Counted from the stretch's first letter, positions 10,860-23,032 are shown. The stretch is 64,000 bases of DNA from Prostheceraeus crozeri (GCA_907163375.1 CAJQUW010000558.1:304501-368500), one strand, 5' to 3'. Numbers and translations: made by a program. The notes: generated by a model not told the origin, from the letters alone.

Positions 10860-13170
10860 AGAACTTAAATTTCAAGTGAATCATTCAAATTAGTGGCCAT
10901 CCACTCAGTTGCGTAACCAGGAGGTGAGGGTATGGGACGAAATGCGTGCGTTGACGTGCAGTGAGAAGGTGTAATGCGTGCGCACTTATTTTCTTCATAC
11001 TATAGAGGGTTTAATGCATTCCCGAGCCTAACAAACTGAATCTTCCCATTCCACAAAAAGGCTAAACAATTGATCGGAGAATGCATGATTACATCATATA
11101 ACTGTATGCGTGCTATCATCTCCAATATCTGACGAGGTCTATAGCACTCAATAGCGCTTTCTATGACGATCATAAAGATTCCAGAATAGCAGTTCGCCTA
11201 GGGATAGAATGGAATAGATGTCCTCACACTTGAACAATTTAAACACGAAAATTCCTTGCTACCCTACATGGGGTCGTCAGTGCAGCACGGGATGGCCCAA
11301 TGAAAAAACATCTAATGGACTATACAACGGGCTGGTTTGCTCTTTTTTATCCTCACTTCGCCGTGTGGTTGATAGTCATAAAGATGTCACAGTGCCATAT
11401 CGTCTGGACATTGAAAAGAACTGTACTGACGAGCTCATGTAGGGCGAATCGCAGCGTCTATGACTGCCAAGAAATTTTCGAAATTGTTCAGGTCTGAGGA
11501 CATCTTTCTTTCGAGCTTTCTATATTTCACTAACTCTTCAACCATTCAATGACAAAACCCACCTTCTCCATCATCTTGTGCCCCCGGTGATGACTCGCTC
11601 ACAAAAGCATTGTCTCAGACAGTTGCATGCTCCAAAACATTTGTGGTTATGTATCAAACAGTGGTTTCAGCCGAAGTAACTTACTCAACTGATTTGTTGT
11701 TTGTCACTTCTGTTGTCGACTTTCTATTTGTTTTTGTCTTGTTATTAAAAGTGTTGTTACTTTCACATGTTGCACATTCCCCACGCTTCTTATTACTGTG
11801 GAAATTTGAAAAGTAAACGTTTTTCTGTTCTAAAGTATCATACTGACTAATTTACGGTACTAAGTAATAATTTGAGCACACTTCCTGTTAAGATGTCAAC
11901 TCCGTTGTGCTGAGTTAATGATTTATGCTGGGAACAATTTCACAATCTCATTTCCTTTGAAACTCCTATGTGAATGATTCAAATCAGCACTATGCTCCTA
12001 CAGGTTTACACTAGTCGGAAAATTTCCTTTGCTTGTCCACTAAATATCCGTGGGATTGGAGATGAGCGAGAGGTCTCCATGAGCGTGTGCACTAAGTGGA
12101 TGGCTCTTTATTGCATCTTCAATATAGCAATGTTGATACGATGTCTATACGACATTTTAAATGAGTATAGACGAGTATTGACTGCCATTGTTAAGTATGG
12201 ACATCGCTATTAGCAATGGAAATGATATTTAAAACAAATCACATCAACGAATCAAGCCATAGATTTACAGACATACACGTATGTAACCAATATATCCATG
12301 AAATGAATATCTTTGGCATAGAAGTATTGTTCATTGGCGATATTTACTTGAAGGTAATGTTAAATATTTTCAATAATTAAATAGTTAATTAAATAGTCAA
12401 TAATTAATTAATCAATAGCCTAACCCTACAGCGCGCAAACGCGAGGGCTCACCTGTTGAGATCGGCAGGCGTGATCGGAGCCGGTGAATTGAAATATTCG
12501 GCCTTGCCGTAAAAGGCGCCATACAGTAAGGCGTTACTTTTTAATAATTTCATGACTTTCTTTTATACGCTTATTTTTATACTTTTGTACCATCCTATTT
12601 TCCTGTTGTTCTAAATAGTATGTTAAATATCTAATGTTAAACGATTTCAATTCATTCAATGCTAAAATCTATGTCAACAAATTGACATAGAAAATGTTAA
12701 ATTTTCAACTACATTGACTAGATATAGACATATTCTTCAATACGAAATGTGGATATATTCTCCTTCTTCACCATCAAGTTGTTTAAATAACATTTTCAAT
12801 GTTCGGAAACTACTAAGTGGCATTTACTCAATGGCGTTAACATTCAGCTGCATAAATATCAACGAAATACTCGAATGAACACCAGGGTATTTGAATGAAT
12901 CTGCCAGTTCATTATTTCTAAAAGCCGTTGGCTAATGGATTACGATGAACGCGATTTTAAGTCGACATCGTTTCCATTGGAATTTCTAATTAAATATTCC
13001 AATATCAAAACAACAACATGCACAACGTCGTAATCAAATGTGTAAGAACAGAATAAATGATTACACAATGTCATATTTACGAAATATTCTCGATATTGGT
13101 TATTTTGATTGCTCCGTGCCGATTAGCCTTTTCTTAAAGCCAAGAAACTATAATATGACAAAGCTATAAC
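10860..13170. other. Intronic, no recognisable gene
   Basis: No protein similarity is recognised. A GC-richer island at about 12418-12540 stands out from the AT-rich surroundings, but no element ends or coding frame explain it. Confidence 0.5.
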
Positions 13171-13179
13171 ATTGTTAAC

Positions 13180-13225
13180 TGCCTTGAGAAAGGGTCAGGA
13201 CCCGAAAAGTTGGCAACTCTGTACC
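13180..13225 (+). repeat. Hammerhead-like hairpin, probable PLE terminal-repeat relic
   Basis: CTTGAGAAAGGGTC-AGG-ACCCGAAAAGTTGG has a GGGTC hairpin partner (GACCC) followed by CGAAA, the layout of hammerhead stem II and the GAAA strand. The left core is CTTGAGA rather than CTGANGA, so activity is unlikely. No PLE coding sequence lies next to it. Weak call based on pattern. Confidence 0.4.
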
Positions 13226-13229
13226 TACA

Positions 13230-13770
13230 CTTTATCTTTCTTTTATTGTGGCAAATTTAGTTTTGAAAATTTCTTGGATATGGTCCTCCCGCTCACTGCC
13301 ATTACTTATATTTTCTTAAAGCGATTGAACAAGACAAATAGAAGCACGGCATGATGATGCCAATGATGGTTTCTGCAATATTATTTGAATATGCATCCTT
13401 TCAACTGCTTGAACTGCTCTCTGAGACGCATCAAGATTTTATATTTCTGACTTGTCAATTAGAATCATAAGTTAACCGCTCTACGAATTTCAAAGTCGCT
13501 GAATGTTTCGAAGTTGTACTGAAAATTGATGAGGATTCTCGGTAAGCACGCTGCTAAAGTGGTCAATTACGGAAAAGTCACTTAAAAAGAAGCATCAGTA
13601 CTGAAAGTGGATTTGTACGTTCGATTATAGATCAAAGGTCTGTGACATGTAGAGATAAGTAACCGTGCTATTTCTCTTTGAAATGCTGTTGAAACAGACA
13701 TGCTGTAGATCTTCCTAATGAGAATTGATGGGGAATAGACGGATTAGCCTTTTGTGACGCTCAACGTTTT
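13230..13770. other. Intronic, no recognisable gene
   Basis: AT-rich sequence; nothing supportable. Confidence 0.55.
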
Positions 13771-13774
13771 TGTG

Positions 13775-13915
13775 GTATAATTAACAATAGAATGAAATTA
13801 AATAAAAGATAGACCAAATTGCCACGCAAGAGATGTGCTGCTAGTAGGATTCGAACCTGCGACCAAAGTTTACAAGACCTGTGCTCTACCGACTGCGCTA
13901 CGAGCCGGTTGCATG
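13775..13915 (-). mobile_element. tRNA-derived SINE (tRNA-Thr-like head)
   Basis: On the minus strand, 13908-13837 folds partly like a tRNA. It has TAGCGCAGTCGGTAGAGCA (an A-box), an anticodon-like loop CTTGTAA (TGT, Thr) and a T arm with GGTTCGAATCC (a B-box). The acceptor strands do not pair and the T stem has a mismatch, so it is not a working tRNA. The sequence after it (AT-rich, 13775-13836) is repeated near 23335-23400, also beside a degraded tRNA-like segment, which marks a dispersed SINE family with a pol III type promoter. Confidence 0.65.
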
Positions 13916-14149
13916 CGGCTGTGTCAATTGGTAGGATCAAACCCTCACCACACATCAGTTGTCGTAGTAATTATAATCAATGAATAGATAACTCGTCACA
14001 ATTGTGACCGCCGACATTAGAAAGAATATATTTGGAAATGTTGATTGAGAGTGCCTGAATTCATGCTATTCTTTAGACAGAGGGATGCGAGTTTCAAGTA
14101 ATTTGATAACATGTTGGTTAATCCTTGCCTCAAAAATCTTGCCTCATGC

Positions 14150-15400
14150 TGATAGGAGGGTAGCTAGATGGAAGAGATGAGTCAGAGCCTTTCTTTGGAA
14201 CTAGAACCACGGAAGCTTCTTTTGAGCAAGATGATGTATCGAACAGTTCGAACATGTAATTAGAGAAAGTTCAGTTCAGGTGAGAGATGCTTGAAGACCG
14301 AAACCGGGACAGCGTCTGGTTCACTAGACTTCGAGCTATCGAGACCTTCGATGATATTTTTGACGTTTCGGACTGTGACTGAAGGAGGGCTCAGTGTTTT
14401 ATCCGTGCGTTTGGGAATTGGAAGTGGAATTCGACTTCCATCGTCCAATGATAAGCTTTTCTCGCACTCCTTGTAGAGCGGCCAGGCTTTATCTGCTGAT
14501 AATATTGCCTCGGAGTGCTGACTTCATCATGACCATGTGCTCGGATGGAGCATTTCTTCCTATTGGTGATACTCCTAAAATCCTTAGAGTTAAGGTTTTG
14601 GACAGTAATAGCTTTCTTTACATGCGAAGCGTAACGGCTTTTGATCTGATGTAAGGTTTCTTTGCAATATATTCGTGCGGTTTTGTACAATGGTGGATTG
14701 CCAGCGGTACTGTCACGCTTATACTTGTGGAGATATGGGTCATACGGGCATTTGCAGGTGTCAACTAAAGTTGGGAGTTGTGGTTCATTTGGAAAGTACC
14801 GTGAGGAATGAAGGCCAGCTTCCCTTTCTGAAGCCACTTTGTCGGTTCCTGTGCCGACTTGTGGATGTCTTCACGGAAAATCAGAGTCTCAGCTTGAACT
14901 TGGCTAAGGAGGACGCGGACGCTACACGAGTCTCCTTCGGAGAATTGATATACTGCTTTGTGAGAGGCCGCAGACGGCGTTGAGTATGTTTGCAAGAGTT
15001 TGTGATCACACAGTGATCGGCAGAGGTGTCGATGGGAGAAGTAAAGTTGCTAGAAAAGCTAGTTCAGTTTGAAATAAGAAACATGTCAAGTAGTTATCCA
15101 GTATCCCCTGCTCCATCAGGTAGCCTGTTTGGAAAAGTGACAATTTGACTAAGATTGAGAAACTGCAACAAGTTTGAGATCTGTGGTGCGTCCAAAGGCA
15201 AGTCAAAAGAATGGCAACTTCAGCTGTTGGATACTCTTGTACAAGAGAATCGATCTTATCAGAAACAGCAGTGAAAATATCCATATTGGCTGATGGAGAG
15301 CAGTGTAAGAAAAATAAAAGAAGCGTTACTTTCTGTAGCGATGCAATGAAGGCAAGATGCTCATGATGTCTTGTATCCTGTGTTTCGAAGCCTTCTTGGC
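14150..15400 (-). pseudogene. LINE (CR1/Jockey-type) fragment: endonuclease end and start of RT, many frameshifts
   Basis: Minus-strand frames in order: an endonuclease part (MDIFTAVSDKIDSLVQEYPT, then a HH pair where the family has the 'GDFNVHH' motif) at about 15284-15006; a linker with KARIYCKE…SRYASHVKKAI at 14837-14400; and the RT N-terminal motif VTVRNVKNIIEGLDSSKSSE followed by PDAVPV at about 14400-14300. This is the usual order of an APE-type non-LTR element. Frame changes near 15000 and 14400 and loss of the GDFN core show it is dead. It lies in intron 1, antisense to the host gene. Confidence 0.75.
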
Positions 15401-15684
15401 ATGGACTCCAAGACTATGACAAGGTGTCTTGTCCATCCGGTGTCTGATGTATCCATCAAAAGCAGCATCGCTTGGATGACACGCTCGTATCTAACCTGGT
15501 TTCAATAAATTTGACCTAAAAAAGCCTAAAATATGACCTAAAAATATTAAATTACAATTTGGCAAGATTCAAAAATCTCAAAATACAGCAAAAATTATGT
15601 CTCCATTTTCAGACAAAAAGTTAAAAAGTTCAATTTACAACAAATAAAACGATTTATTTCAACCTTTTGCCACAGTATACCCAT

Positions 15685-15815
15685 TTACAGCTTGTTGTAC
15701 AAAACAGCAATGTAATTTACTTCATTTGATGTTAAAGAAAGGTCTGTCCTTGCATAGCATTTTCTTCAACATTGAGAAGAACGCTCTACCGAGGCATCGG
15801 CAGTTGACTGGCAGC
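15685..15815 (-). pseudogene. hAT transposase C-terminal dimerisation region, remnant
   Basis: On the minus strand the three-frame reading gives TADASVERS, then SMLKKMLCKDR, then NEVNYIAVLYNKL and a stop. This is the signature of the hAT family C-terminal dimerisation domain ('S-ERSFS-LK-L--DR…L'). At least two small frameshifts break it. Element ends were not identified. It lies within a run of 'tgacctaaaaa' AT-rich sequence (15520-15700) that may belong to the same element. Confidence 0.65.
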
Positions 15816-16152
15816 GCTGCAGCTCAGCGTAAAGTGCTGGCGAATGTTCTTGCTTCTCGCCGCGGTAACACACATATCTGTAGGCAATGCATGCAATAGA
15901 ACTGTCCATGGATCCCATCTTCCCGGCAACTCTATCAGTCTAAAACTACAGAAGAATGACCAAAATATAACTAAATATGATCAGACACAGAGAATATGAC
16001 ATGTCAAAAAAAATTGCGCTACTATTTTAGAACAACGTTATGTAGCTGACATTAATTAGATTGAATCGATTAGTAATTCGATTTCATTTATCAATTTTCA
16101 AGTTTAGACGGCTTATCAAAGAGAGTTTGTTCATTCCTGAAGTCATTAGATA

Positions 16153-16394
16153 CGAGAATTGCCACTGGCTTTCCAGGAATTATGTATATTTTTACAAGGT
16201 CCGATATTTCGGCTATCTTCTACAAGGACAAATATCGAATGTACATGTATGGTGACTGCAGTCAAATAACATGTGTCTCTGTGTTATTTGACTGCATTCA
16301 CCATACATTCGATATTTGTCCTTGTAGAAGAAAGCCGAAATATCGGACCTTGTAAAAATATACATAATTCCTGGAAAGCCAGTGGCAATTCTCG
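16153..16394. repeat. Long palindrome (~118-bp arms, ~8-bp spacer) with CCGAAA hairpin motif
   Basis: The arms 16153-16272 and 16281-16394 are near-perfect reverse complements, differing mainly by a 6-bp extra GTACAT in the left arm. Each arm carries CCTTGTAGAAGA(T/A)AGCCGAAATATCGG. Its layout (CTTGTAGAAG … GCCGAAAT) resembles the degenerate hammerhead-like hairpins seen next to PLEs in this window. The RNA would fold into one very long hairpin. Inverted PLE terminal repeats are the likely origin; a foldback transposon is the alternative. Confidence 0.7.
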
Positions 16395-16515
16395 CATTTA
16401 GATGGCTTACTTTTAGGACTCGACATTAATCTTCGCTTCACCTACGTCTTTATGAATCATGAAATGACTACGTTGAATCATATCATTCCCATTCCCTTGG
16501 TAATTCTGGTTAGCA

Positions 16516-17060
16516 ATGACTGAAAGAGTTGCGTATGTTTCCTACTGCATGGCTGCAGTTGGTCCTATGCTATCATTTTTTAAACTTTGTGTTCCTTGTT
16601 GCAAACTGTATAATGTAAATTTTATGAATACCGCAGTTCCTCATCAACTAGATTTATATACGATGCAAGTGTGTACTCGCATGGATAATGGCACTGAATA
16701 TGTAACATATTTCGATAACGGTTTTGATAATTCGATGAATGGCTTCACTTACGTCGACACCCTGGCTACCAGCAACCTTCAAGTTTCAAAGAAACGTCTG
16801 AAGTACGGGGATCTACAACATTCATACACCTTTTGTCCTATCGCCGCAGACACCCTCGGTGCTTGAGGTTTTGATGCCCAGTTATTTATGAGAAGCGTCA
16901 GACAGAGGATAACGGACGCTACTGGCCAGCTGCGAGCTACTTCATTTCTTCGCCAACGGCTTAGTATGGCAGTCCAAAGAGGAAATGCAATGAGCATTAT
17001 ATCGTGTTTTCTGGAGAGCAGTGACTTAAGTGAACTGGAGTTTATTTTAATTTAGCTTTG
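16516..17060 (+). pseudogene. LINE 3' tail domain
   Basis: The + frame ends with KKRLKYGDLQHSYTFCPIAA, then DTLGA, a stop codon (16864), then GFDAQLF and RITDATGQLRATSFLRQRLS followed by MAVQRGNAM. This is the conserved C-terminal tail of a group of non-LTR retrotransposons whose usual form ends 'FLxQRLSxAVQRGNAACVLGT'. One in-frame TGA interrupts it. The upstream RT is not recognised, so it is a 5'-truncated copy in intron 1, same strand as the host gene. Confidence 0.7.
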
Positions 17061-17064
17061 TCTT

Positions 17065-18220
17065 TCTTGATGTCTTTTTATGATTCAATGTATTGCATTT
17101 CGAGAAATTCGATGACTGTATTCGTACGATTTATCGCTCATCGGTAGGGGAGATACTGTAGTGAGGATAAGGTACATGAATATCCTCAGAATGATTATCA
17201 AATGAAATTGGTGTGTAATTTCAATGCACGTTGACGATTTCATCTCAACCTTCAGATTCTCATTGCATAAGTATTTCTTGATTGAAGGAGGAATGCTCTC
17301 ATGACAATAATTAAGTTTACCTACATTCAAGTCGCTTCCTTAAACTTTTTTTCCTATCTCATGTCACTTCGCTTATGTGACTTCGAGCAGACGTTACTTT
17401 CCTACCAAAATCAAACACGTAACTCTATTCTTCTCAGCTGCTATTTAGCAGAAATCCCGCAGCCACAGATTCGAATGTTTTGAACTGTAAACACATCGAT
17501 ATACTGCTGGCGATGTTAGTTTATTCGTTGCCAGGCAATTACGAGATCTTATTACTTGAGAAGGGGCGTCTATTCCGGTCATTTCTACATTGTTTCCTGT
17601 AGTGACATTTCGTGTAGACGCTTCCTAATTCAGAAACATCCATAACGACAGCATTATCTCATATGATTCTTAAATAATAGCAATTGAAATTGAGGCTTTA
17701 TGAACATGATAATATACTGCGTGGAATCTATTAAAGATATTGTCAATGTTTCTGTTGCTGTTTTTATATTCTTCCCCAAAGGGAATCATTGCCATCTCAA
17801 GAGTGTAAGATCGAAGTAAAAGGAATTTCGCAGTAAGATCGCGGTTAAAAATAGTTGAATTTGCAGCAATTTCGTAGGTTGGCAGTATCTCAGATGAATT
17901 GCCCCAAAAGTGCAAAGTTTGGCTCCCTGTGCATTCGTCTTGCTCCAGACTTGGCTGTAGACTTTTGAAGCGCACTGATAAGGTTATTTTGATTCAGAGA
18001 ATGAAATGAACTGACAATGGCTGTGAACATGACGCCAACATTACTCAATGGGTGATAATCAATGGCATAGTCATCGGCATAACCTCAAAACGCAGAATGA
18101 GCTAGGAGCAGTTGACTATAAATCATCATGCTATGATGTTTGACGCCTGACGGTGAAAAATATCCTTCTATTCAGTCATGATGAACTTTCTGGCTTCATA
18201 TCAAACAATAAGCTGAAATG
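17065..18220. other. Intronic, no recognisable gene
   Basis: A 101-codon minus-strand frame (17670-17975) has no recognisable similarity or splice context. Nothing else is supported. Confidence 0.5.
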
Positions 18221-18227
18221 GAGGAAC

Positions 18228-18832
18228 CACAGAATTAGATTCATCTGCGCGCTTCGGTTTCCTAGAAAGGAATAATTGTATGTAACCTTAATATTTGAAA
18301 TGGCATATCACAGAATTAGACAAATTGATCCTTCTCGAATGGATAATTCGTGTATCGCTTGCTATTGGAAATGGCAAGCAATAAGCTGTCAGCAGAGGAC
18401 ACCAGAGCCAGTGAGAGATGTGTGCGTGCTGTGATATCACTTCGCACAAACCAAAACACACATCCATGACTGGCTTCGATTCAATGTATGCACTATACAG
18501 TGAGCAATGCCAAGGCGAGGATGCGAAAACATCAAGTGAACTAATTTTCGTACGCCTGCTACTTTCTTTAATAATGATCGGAAGGGCCAACATTATGGAG
18601 AAAACTTGTGCGCAATGATCCGAATTCTTCGAATCTGAATGAATTTTGGCAATCGAAGCACTTTGCTGGAACTCACATTAATCCGCAAGCGACGCACGAC
18701 TTTTTTCCTATCTCTGTAAGGTATTAGGAATTCCTTTTTGCTCACTTAATATGCTCCTCGATGTGCCGTCAATTTTGTATTAATCACACTTCTAGCAAAC
18801 TGAAGCAGATAAACAAAATATTTAATTCTGTG
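18228..18832. mobile_element. hAT-like non-autonomous element, copy 1 (605 bp)
   Basis: It starts CACAGAATTAGA and ends TTTAATTCTGTG, giving 10-bp inverted ends. A copy of nearly the same sequence and length lies at 58492-59097, and a shorter inverted one at 32452-32972. The flanks (GGAGGAAC left, AGAGAAAC right) match at 6 of 8 positions, as expected for an old 8-bp hAT duplication. It has no coding capacity of its own. Confidence 0.75.
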
Positions 18833-18839
18833 AGAGAAA

Positions 18840-19600
18840 CGCTCGATTATTTTTAATTGAAGCTTAAAATGATATGATGCAGATGAATCGAATGATCCGA
18901 TCGCGTTCAGGACCCTAGTCTGTATGAAATCTTCGTTTTCTTATTTAGAGATGTTTCATGCTAATTTCAGGATATTGTGATCATTAGATTTTCCGAGCAG
19001 TTATCCTGTGTTTTCATGAATTTGAAGTACTAGTTTTGTGCATCAGTTGGACGAAAGCAATACACTATACTCGAAAGTCCTTTTTCATAGTACCTTACAG
19101 GCATTGTTTCGTGACTATATCATTTTGTCGGAGAATGATACTTGTGCTGCTTTGATTGGCGAAACTTCAAAAACAACTTAGCAAAGAACATTTTGTTTTT
19201 CTTCATCTTCATCCTGCAACACCCAAAACACGAAGTCGCACTTAGAAGTCAAAGATGTGCAGCTCGCATACGCCTGCATCTTTGGCCATTTAACTGTTAG
19301 TAACATCTATTGAGACTGGTGGTGCCTCTTCAGACTGACTGCTTGAACCCTGGACCAAGTTCTCCTCCGCACCGAAGCACGGTCATTTACCAAACGATCT
19401 ATCCTACCACCATTCTCCCGCCGATCCGTACCCGGACCCAACACTGTGTAACTGAAAAACTTCTTCTGATGCGGCGTGATTTAGAATCATACACTGATTC
19501 TAGATAGAATTTTACTGTGTCCGAAGACGTTTTTTCTATCGCACATTGCCTACACGGTCCACCCGTCTGGACTGACCTCCTCGTGCGAAAAGCATAAAAG
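18840..19600. other. Intronic, no recognisable gene
   Basis: No coding or repeat feature is supported. The last part may belong to the LINE tail that follows. Confidence 0.5.
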
Positions 19601-20010
19601 TTATTTACTTAACTTCTTCGTCTTTCGTCGCTTTTTCCCGATGCCATCAGGGTAGGACGTTGCTGCGATGACTTTCTTCCACGTATTTTGATCTAGAGGA
19701 GTGTCCTCCCTGACACTCAGGTATTCTAGATCTTCTTTGACACATGCATGCCATGTTTTCTTCGGTCTTCCTGGTGGACGGCGACCGTCAACCGATATAT
19801 GATATGCCTCACCGGTGACGTTGTTGGTAACTTTCTTTACATGTCCGAACCACCGCAAGCGTTTCAGACGAATAGGTGGACCGTGTATTCGATCAACGAC
19901 AGCCAAGCTGTGCGGTTGTCGCTGCAGCGAGACTTGCGTGTCTGTGCAGGTCTTCGTTATCGATCGAAAGAAGCATTGTACACAAGTGATACAACGCACT
20001 AGCAGCCAGG
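19601..20010 (-). pseudogene. LINE C-terminal tail (LRWFGHV … GRPKKTW type)
   Basis: The minus-strand frame contains RLKRLRWFGHVKKVTNN, then GRRPPGRPKKTWHACVKEDL and a basic end (GKKRRKTKK). This is the well-known C-terminal extension after the RT of RTE-like and related LINEs. The RT itself is missing, so it is a 5'-truncated insertion, as target-primed reverse transcription commonly produces. Its 5' border abuts the + strand LINE that begins near 20014. Confidence 0.8.
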
Positions 20011-20013
20011 AAT

Positions 20014-22370
20014 ATGACAACGGCTAAGTACTCTAGATTCCCACTGCTGAACATTAAGAATAACAGGCTCTCCTGTCAGAATATTCCCCGTTCAACAAGA
20101 AGACGATTATTTTTCTTTGGACTTCTCCGTAAAACTCATCGATCCTCTCTTCTGCCTCGTAATATCAAGGAAAGTGCCATTCCCGTGAGAATAACACACC
20201 GACAAAACTCCAAAGTTTCTACATCCAAAACATTACCTCATCAACGCATTCTCGTTCCTGTCGGAAGAGCATTGAAACAGCGCACGCAAACATCTCGATT
20301 TACGAAGCGTCAACCTTCCATTCTTTACACTAATGTTCGCTCAATTATGAATAAAATGGATGAAATCAAGCTGAATTTAAATAAACATGCTCCTGATGTA
20401 GCAATGTTTTGCGAAACTTGGTTGGATAGCTCAATACCCGACACCGCTATCTCGTGCAAGAACTATCGAGTCATAAGGAGGGACCGCAATACCAATGGCG
20501 GTGGAATCGCGTGCTACGTTCAAGATTCTTTTTCGCCCTCGGTATTAACTAACTCTGAAATTCCATCGCTTGGTACTTGCAGTTCTGAAATTCTTCCAAT
20601 CGTGTTGCCAAAGCTACTATTAATAGGGATCTATCATCCCTTTTGGAACAGTCCTCAAGACAATGAAGCGGCCATTTCCTGCCTATTGGATATTATTGAT
20701 AACTGCGTTTCATCTATTTGCAACTCTTGTGATTTGCGGATAGTCATCATCGGGGATCTGAATGACCTTCGTCTTTATACAGAGGAGATTGAACAGCTGA
20801 CAGGCACCAAGGCACTGATTGATTTCCCGACAAGAGGAAATAACATCCTTGACCAGCTATTTACTAACATTGAATGCCATGATTGTCCTCAACACTTCAG
20901 TCCGATTGCCAGATCGGATCACGCTCTAATTTTGTGGACTAAAAGCATCTCTCGTGTTCCGTGCGAGAAAAGGTCAGTTTTCAACATGTCTGACTACAAC
21001 AAAGCCAAGTTTTATGAGGCAATTCATCAATACGACTGGTTGGAACTCATTTCGTCTCAGGAATGTGTTAACGAAGCTGCTTCATTTTTCCAATCCTGTC
21101 TCTTGGCATTATTTCATTCATGTTTTCACACGCGCACTATACGCATTCGTCCGTCTGATCCACCTTGGATCAGACCTTCCTTTAAGCGTTTGGTCGACGA
21201 TCGCGATAGGGCTTATAAGCAAGGCAAATTAGATAAATATCATCGCTTGCGTGAAGAAATCATTCGGCATGGGAAACTTCTTAAACGAAAACTCATCGAT
21301 ACTGCAATTTCGACTCGCAACTCACATACGATCTGGAGTGCCGTTAAGAGTGTCGGTGGTTATAATGTTAAAGAGGATACCAAATATCGCTTTACTGCTC
21401 AAGACTTCGCCAACTATTTCTCGTCTGTATACGAGAACTCCCAAAATCCTGTCAGAAGCAACGACATCTTTGAACTTCAACAAGACCATCAACCTGTGTC
21501 AAAAATTGACCTGTCTGAAGTGACATCGACCTTGAAAGGGCTGAAGAGGAAGAGTCCAGGACCGGATGCTCTTCCTTTCTGGATTTATCGGGACTTTGCA
21601 CATCTTCTCGGTCCCGCAATCACCAAGCTCTTCAATCAAAGTATCGAAGAAGGTCATGTTCCTCATTGCTTTAAGAAGTCCCATATCACTCCGATCCCAA
21701 AATGTTCCCATCCAAAGGAAGTGAATCAGTGCCGTCCGAAATCCAACCTCTCCATTCTCTCCAAGTGCTTGGAAAAGGTCGTTGCCAACAAATGGATTGC
21801 ACCTCATATTCGTGAAAGAATTGGTTCAACACAATTTGCTTATTTACCCGGCAGAGGAACCGCGGTTGCAACGACTCTTCTTTACAACCGCATGTTGCAA
21901 TATCTGGATGGCCACTCTGGTGCAGCTAGAGTCCTGACGATCGATTTCACGAAGGCGTTTGATTTATTGCCTCATCAAACTGCAATCAAATCGTGTAGAG
22001 AATTCGGCATCCCTTTGCCTGTAATTTGATGGATGGAGGATTTTCTTAGCGGTAGGCAGCAGTCCGTCAAATTGCAAACTTCAATCTCGAGCTCCTACTC
22101 TGCCCCGTCGGGTGTTCCACAGGGCAGCATACTTAGTCCGCTGATTTTTTGTATGGCGGTTAGCAAATACTCAGCGCTTCATACCAACTCATCAATCGTG
22201 ATGTACGCTGAAGATTTAACATTACTGCACTGTTTGCGATCACGACCCATCCATCTTAAGCTAAACTTCTTAACTACCTCACAATGGTCTCCGTCAGCCG
22301 CAGATGTTCCATTAACTCACCAGTCTTCTTTCTGTCGGCAAGTTTTACTCCGTCCATTCTTGTTATCATA
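20014..22370 (+). pseudogene. CR1/Jockey-type LINE ORF2: APE endonuclease plus reverse transcriptase, nonsense-broken
   Basis: A long + frame (20014-22029, 671 codons) encodes a basic N-terminal region, an APE endonuclease and the RT. The endonuclease has LYTNVRSIMNKMDEIK, CETWLDSSI, then GGGIACYV, VIIGDLND and the terminal SDH motif in ARSDHALI. The RT has LKRKSPGPDALP, HITPIPK, FAYLPGRGT and a catalytic first Asp block TIDFTKAFD. A TGA at 22027 breaks it. The same frame class resumes at 22033 with WMEDFLSGRQQSVKL, GVPQGSILSPLIF and MYAEDLT in place of YADD. After about 22260 similarity fades and frames shift. The endonuclease Glu/Asp/His set looks kept, but the RT catalytic YADD is YAED and the C-terminus is lost, so it is a recent but inactive copy. 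Confidence 0.88.
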
Positions 22371-22374
22371 GATC

Positions 22375-23024
22375 TTTCTGTTCGTCGGAGAACAACTGAA
22401 CCGCAAGTCATAACTGACCGAATACATTGTTCGCAAACTCTTCCATTTAGTGCGTTAGTACAGCGCCCTCCACATCGTACCGATGAGAGCTGATCAAACT
22501 TTATCCATCCAAGACGGCATCTTCTGTCAATTGCTGTCTCACATCCACCACTACTGTTGATTGTGTCATAGAGATCACCACAGAGATAGATTCATTTGCG
22601 TGTGTGATAGTCTAGAGCAGACATAGTCCAATCCCAGCCATTGCATGCAATGGTAGCAAGCGATAGACATAGATATTCCTCTCTCTTTGGCTTGTGCGAT
22701 AGGCCAAGCCGGCGCATTGCTAAAGTAGCTCTTATTAGATAACCCATTGACCTCAACGGTCAGATTGCAGGCAGACCTGTCAAGTGAAGGTACATATCTT
22801 TGACTCAGTTTTTCGTAGTGATAGATTCGTCATATGGAAATATTATTCACACCGTTCGGCTCCTCACGATCCAGTTTTACTGACTGTGTACGTTAAATGT
22901 GGTGTCAATCTTCTGGTTAGTCACAGTTCAGACTTGAACTGTGTTCAATGAAAAACTGATCCTCTTACCCCTCGAGACCACTTCTAGCCATCACCATCAA
23001 GATTGAGGAAAGTAATCATTAGAC
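22375..23024. other. Intronic, no recognisable gene
   Basis: It probably contains the decayed 3' part of the preceding LINE. No motif could be assigned. Confidence 0.45.
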
Positions 23025-23032
23025 CCAAACAC

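Noticed and set aside
12418-12540. GC-rich island as an exon or tRNA
   Set aside because: No open frame with splice borders and no cloverleaf pairing could be found.
13837-13908. Functional tRNA-Thr gene
   Set aside because: Acceptor strands do not pair, the anticodon and T stems contain mismatches, and the flanking body is repeated elsewhere, so it is a SINE head.
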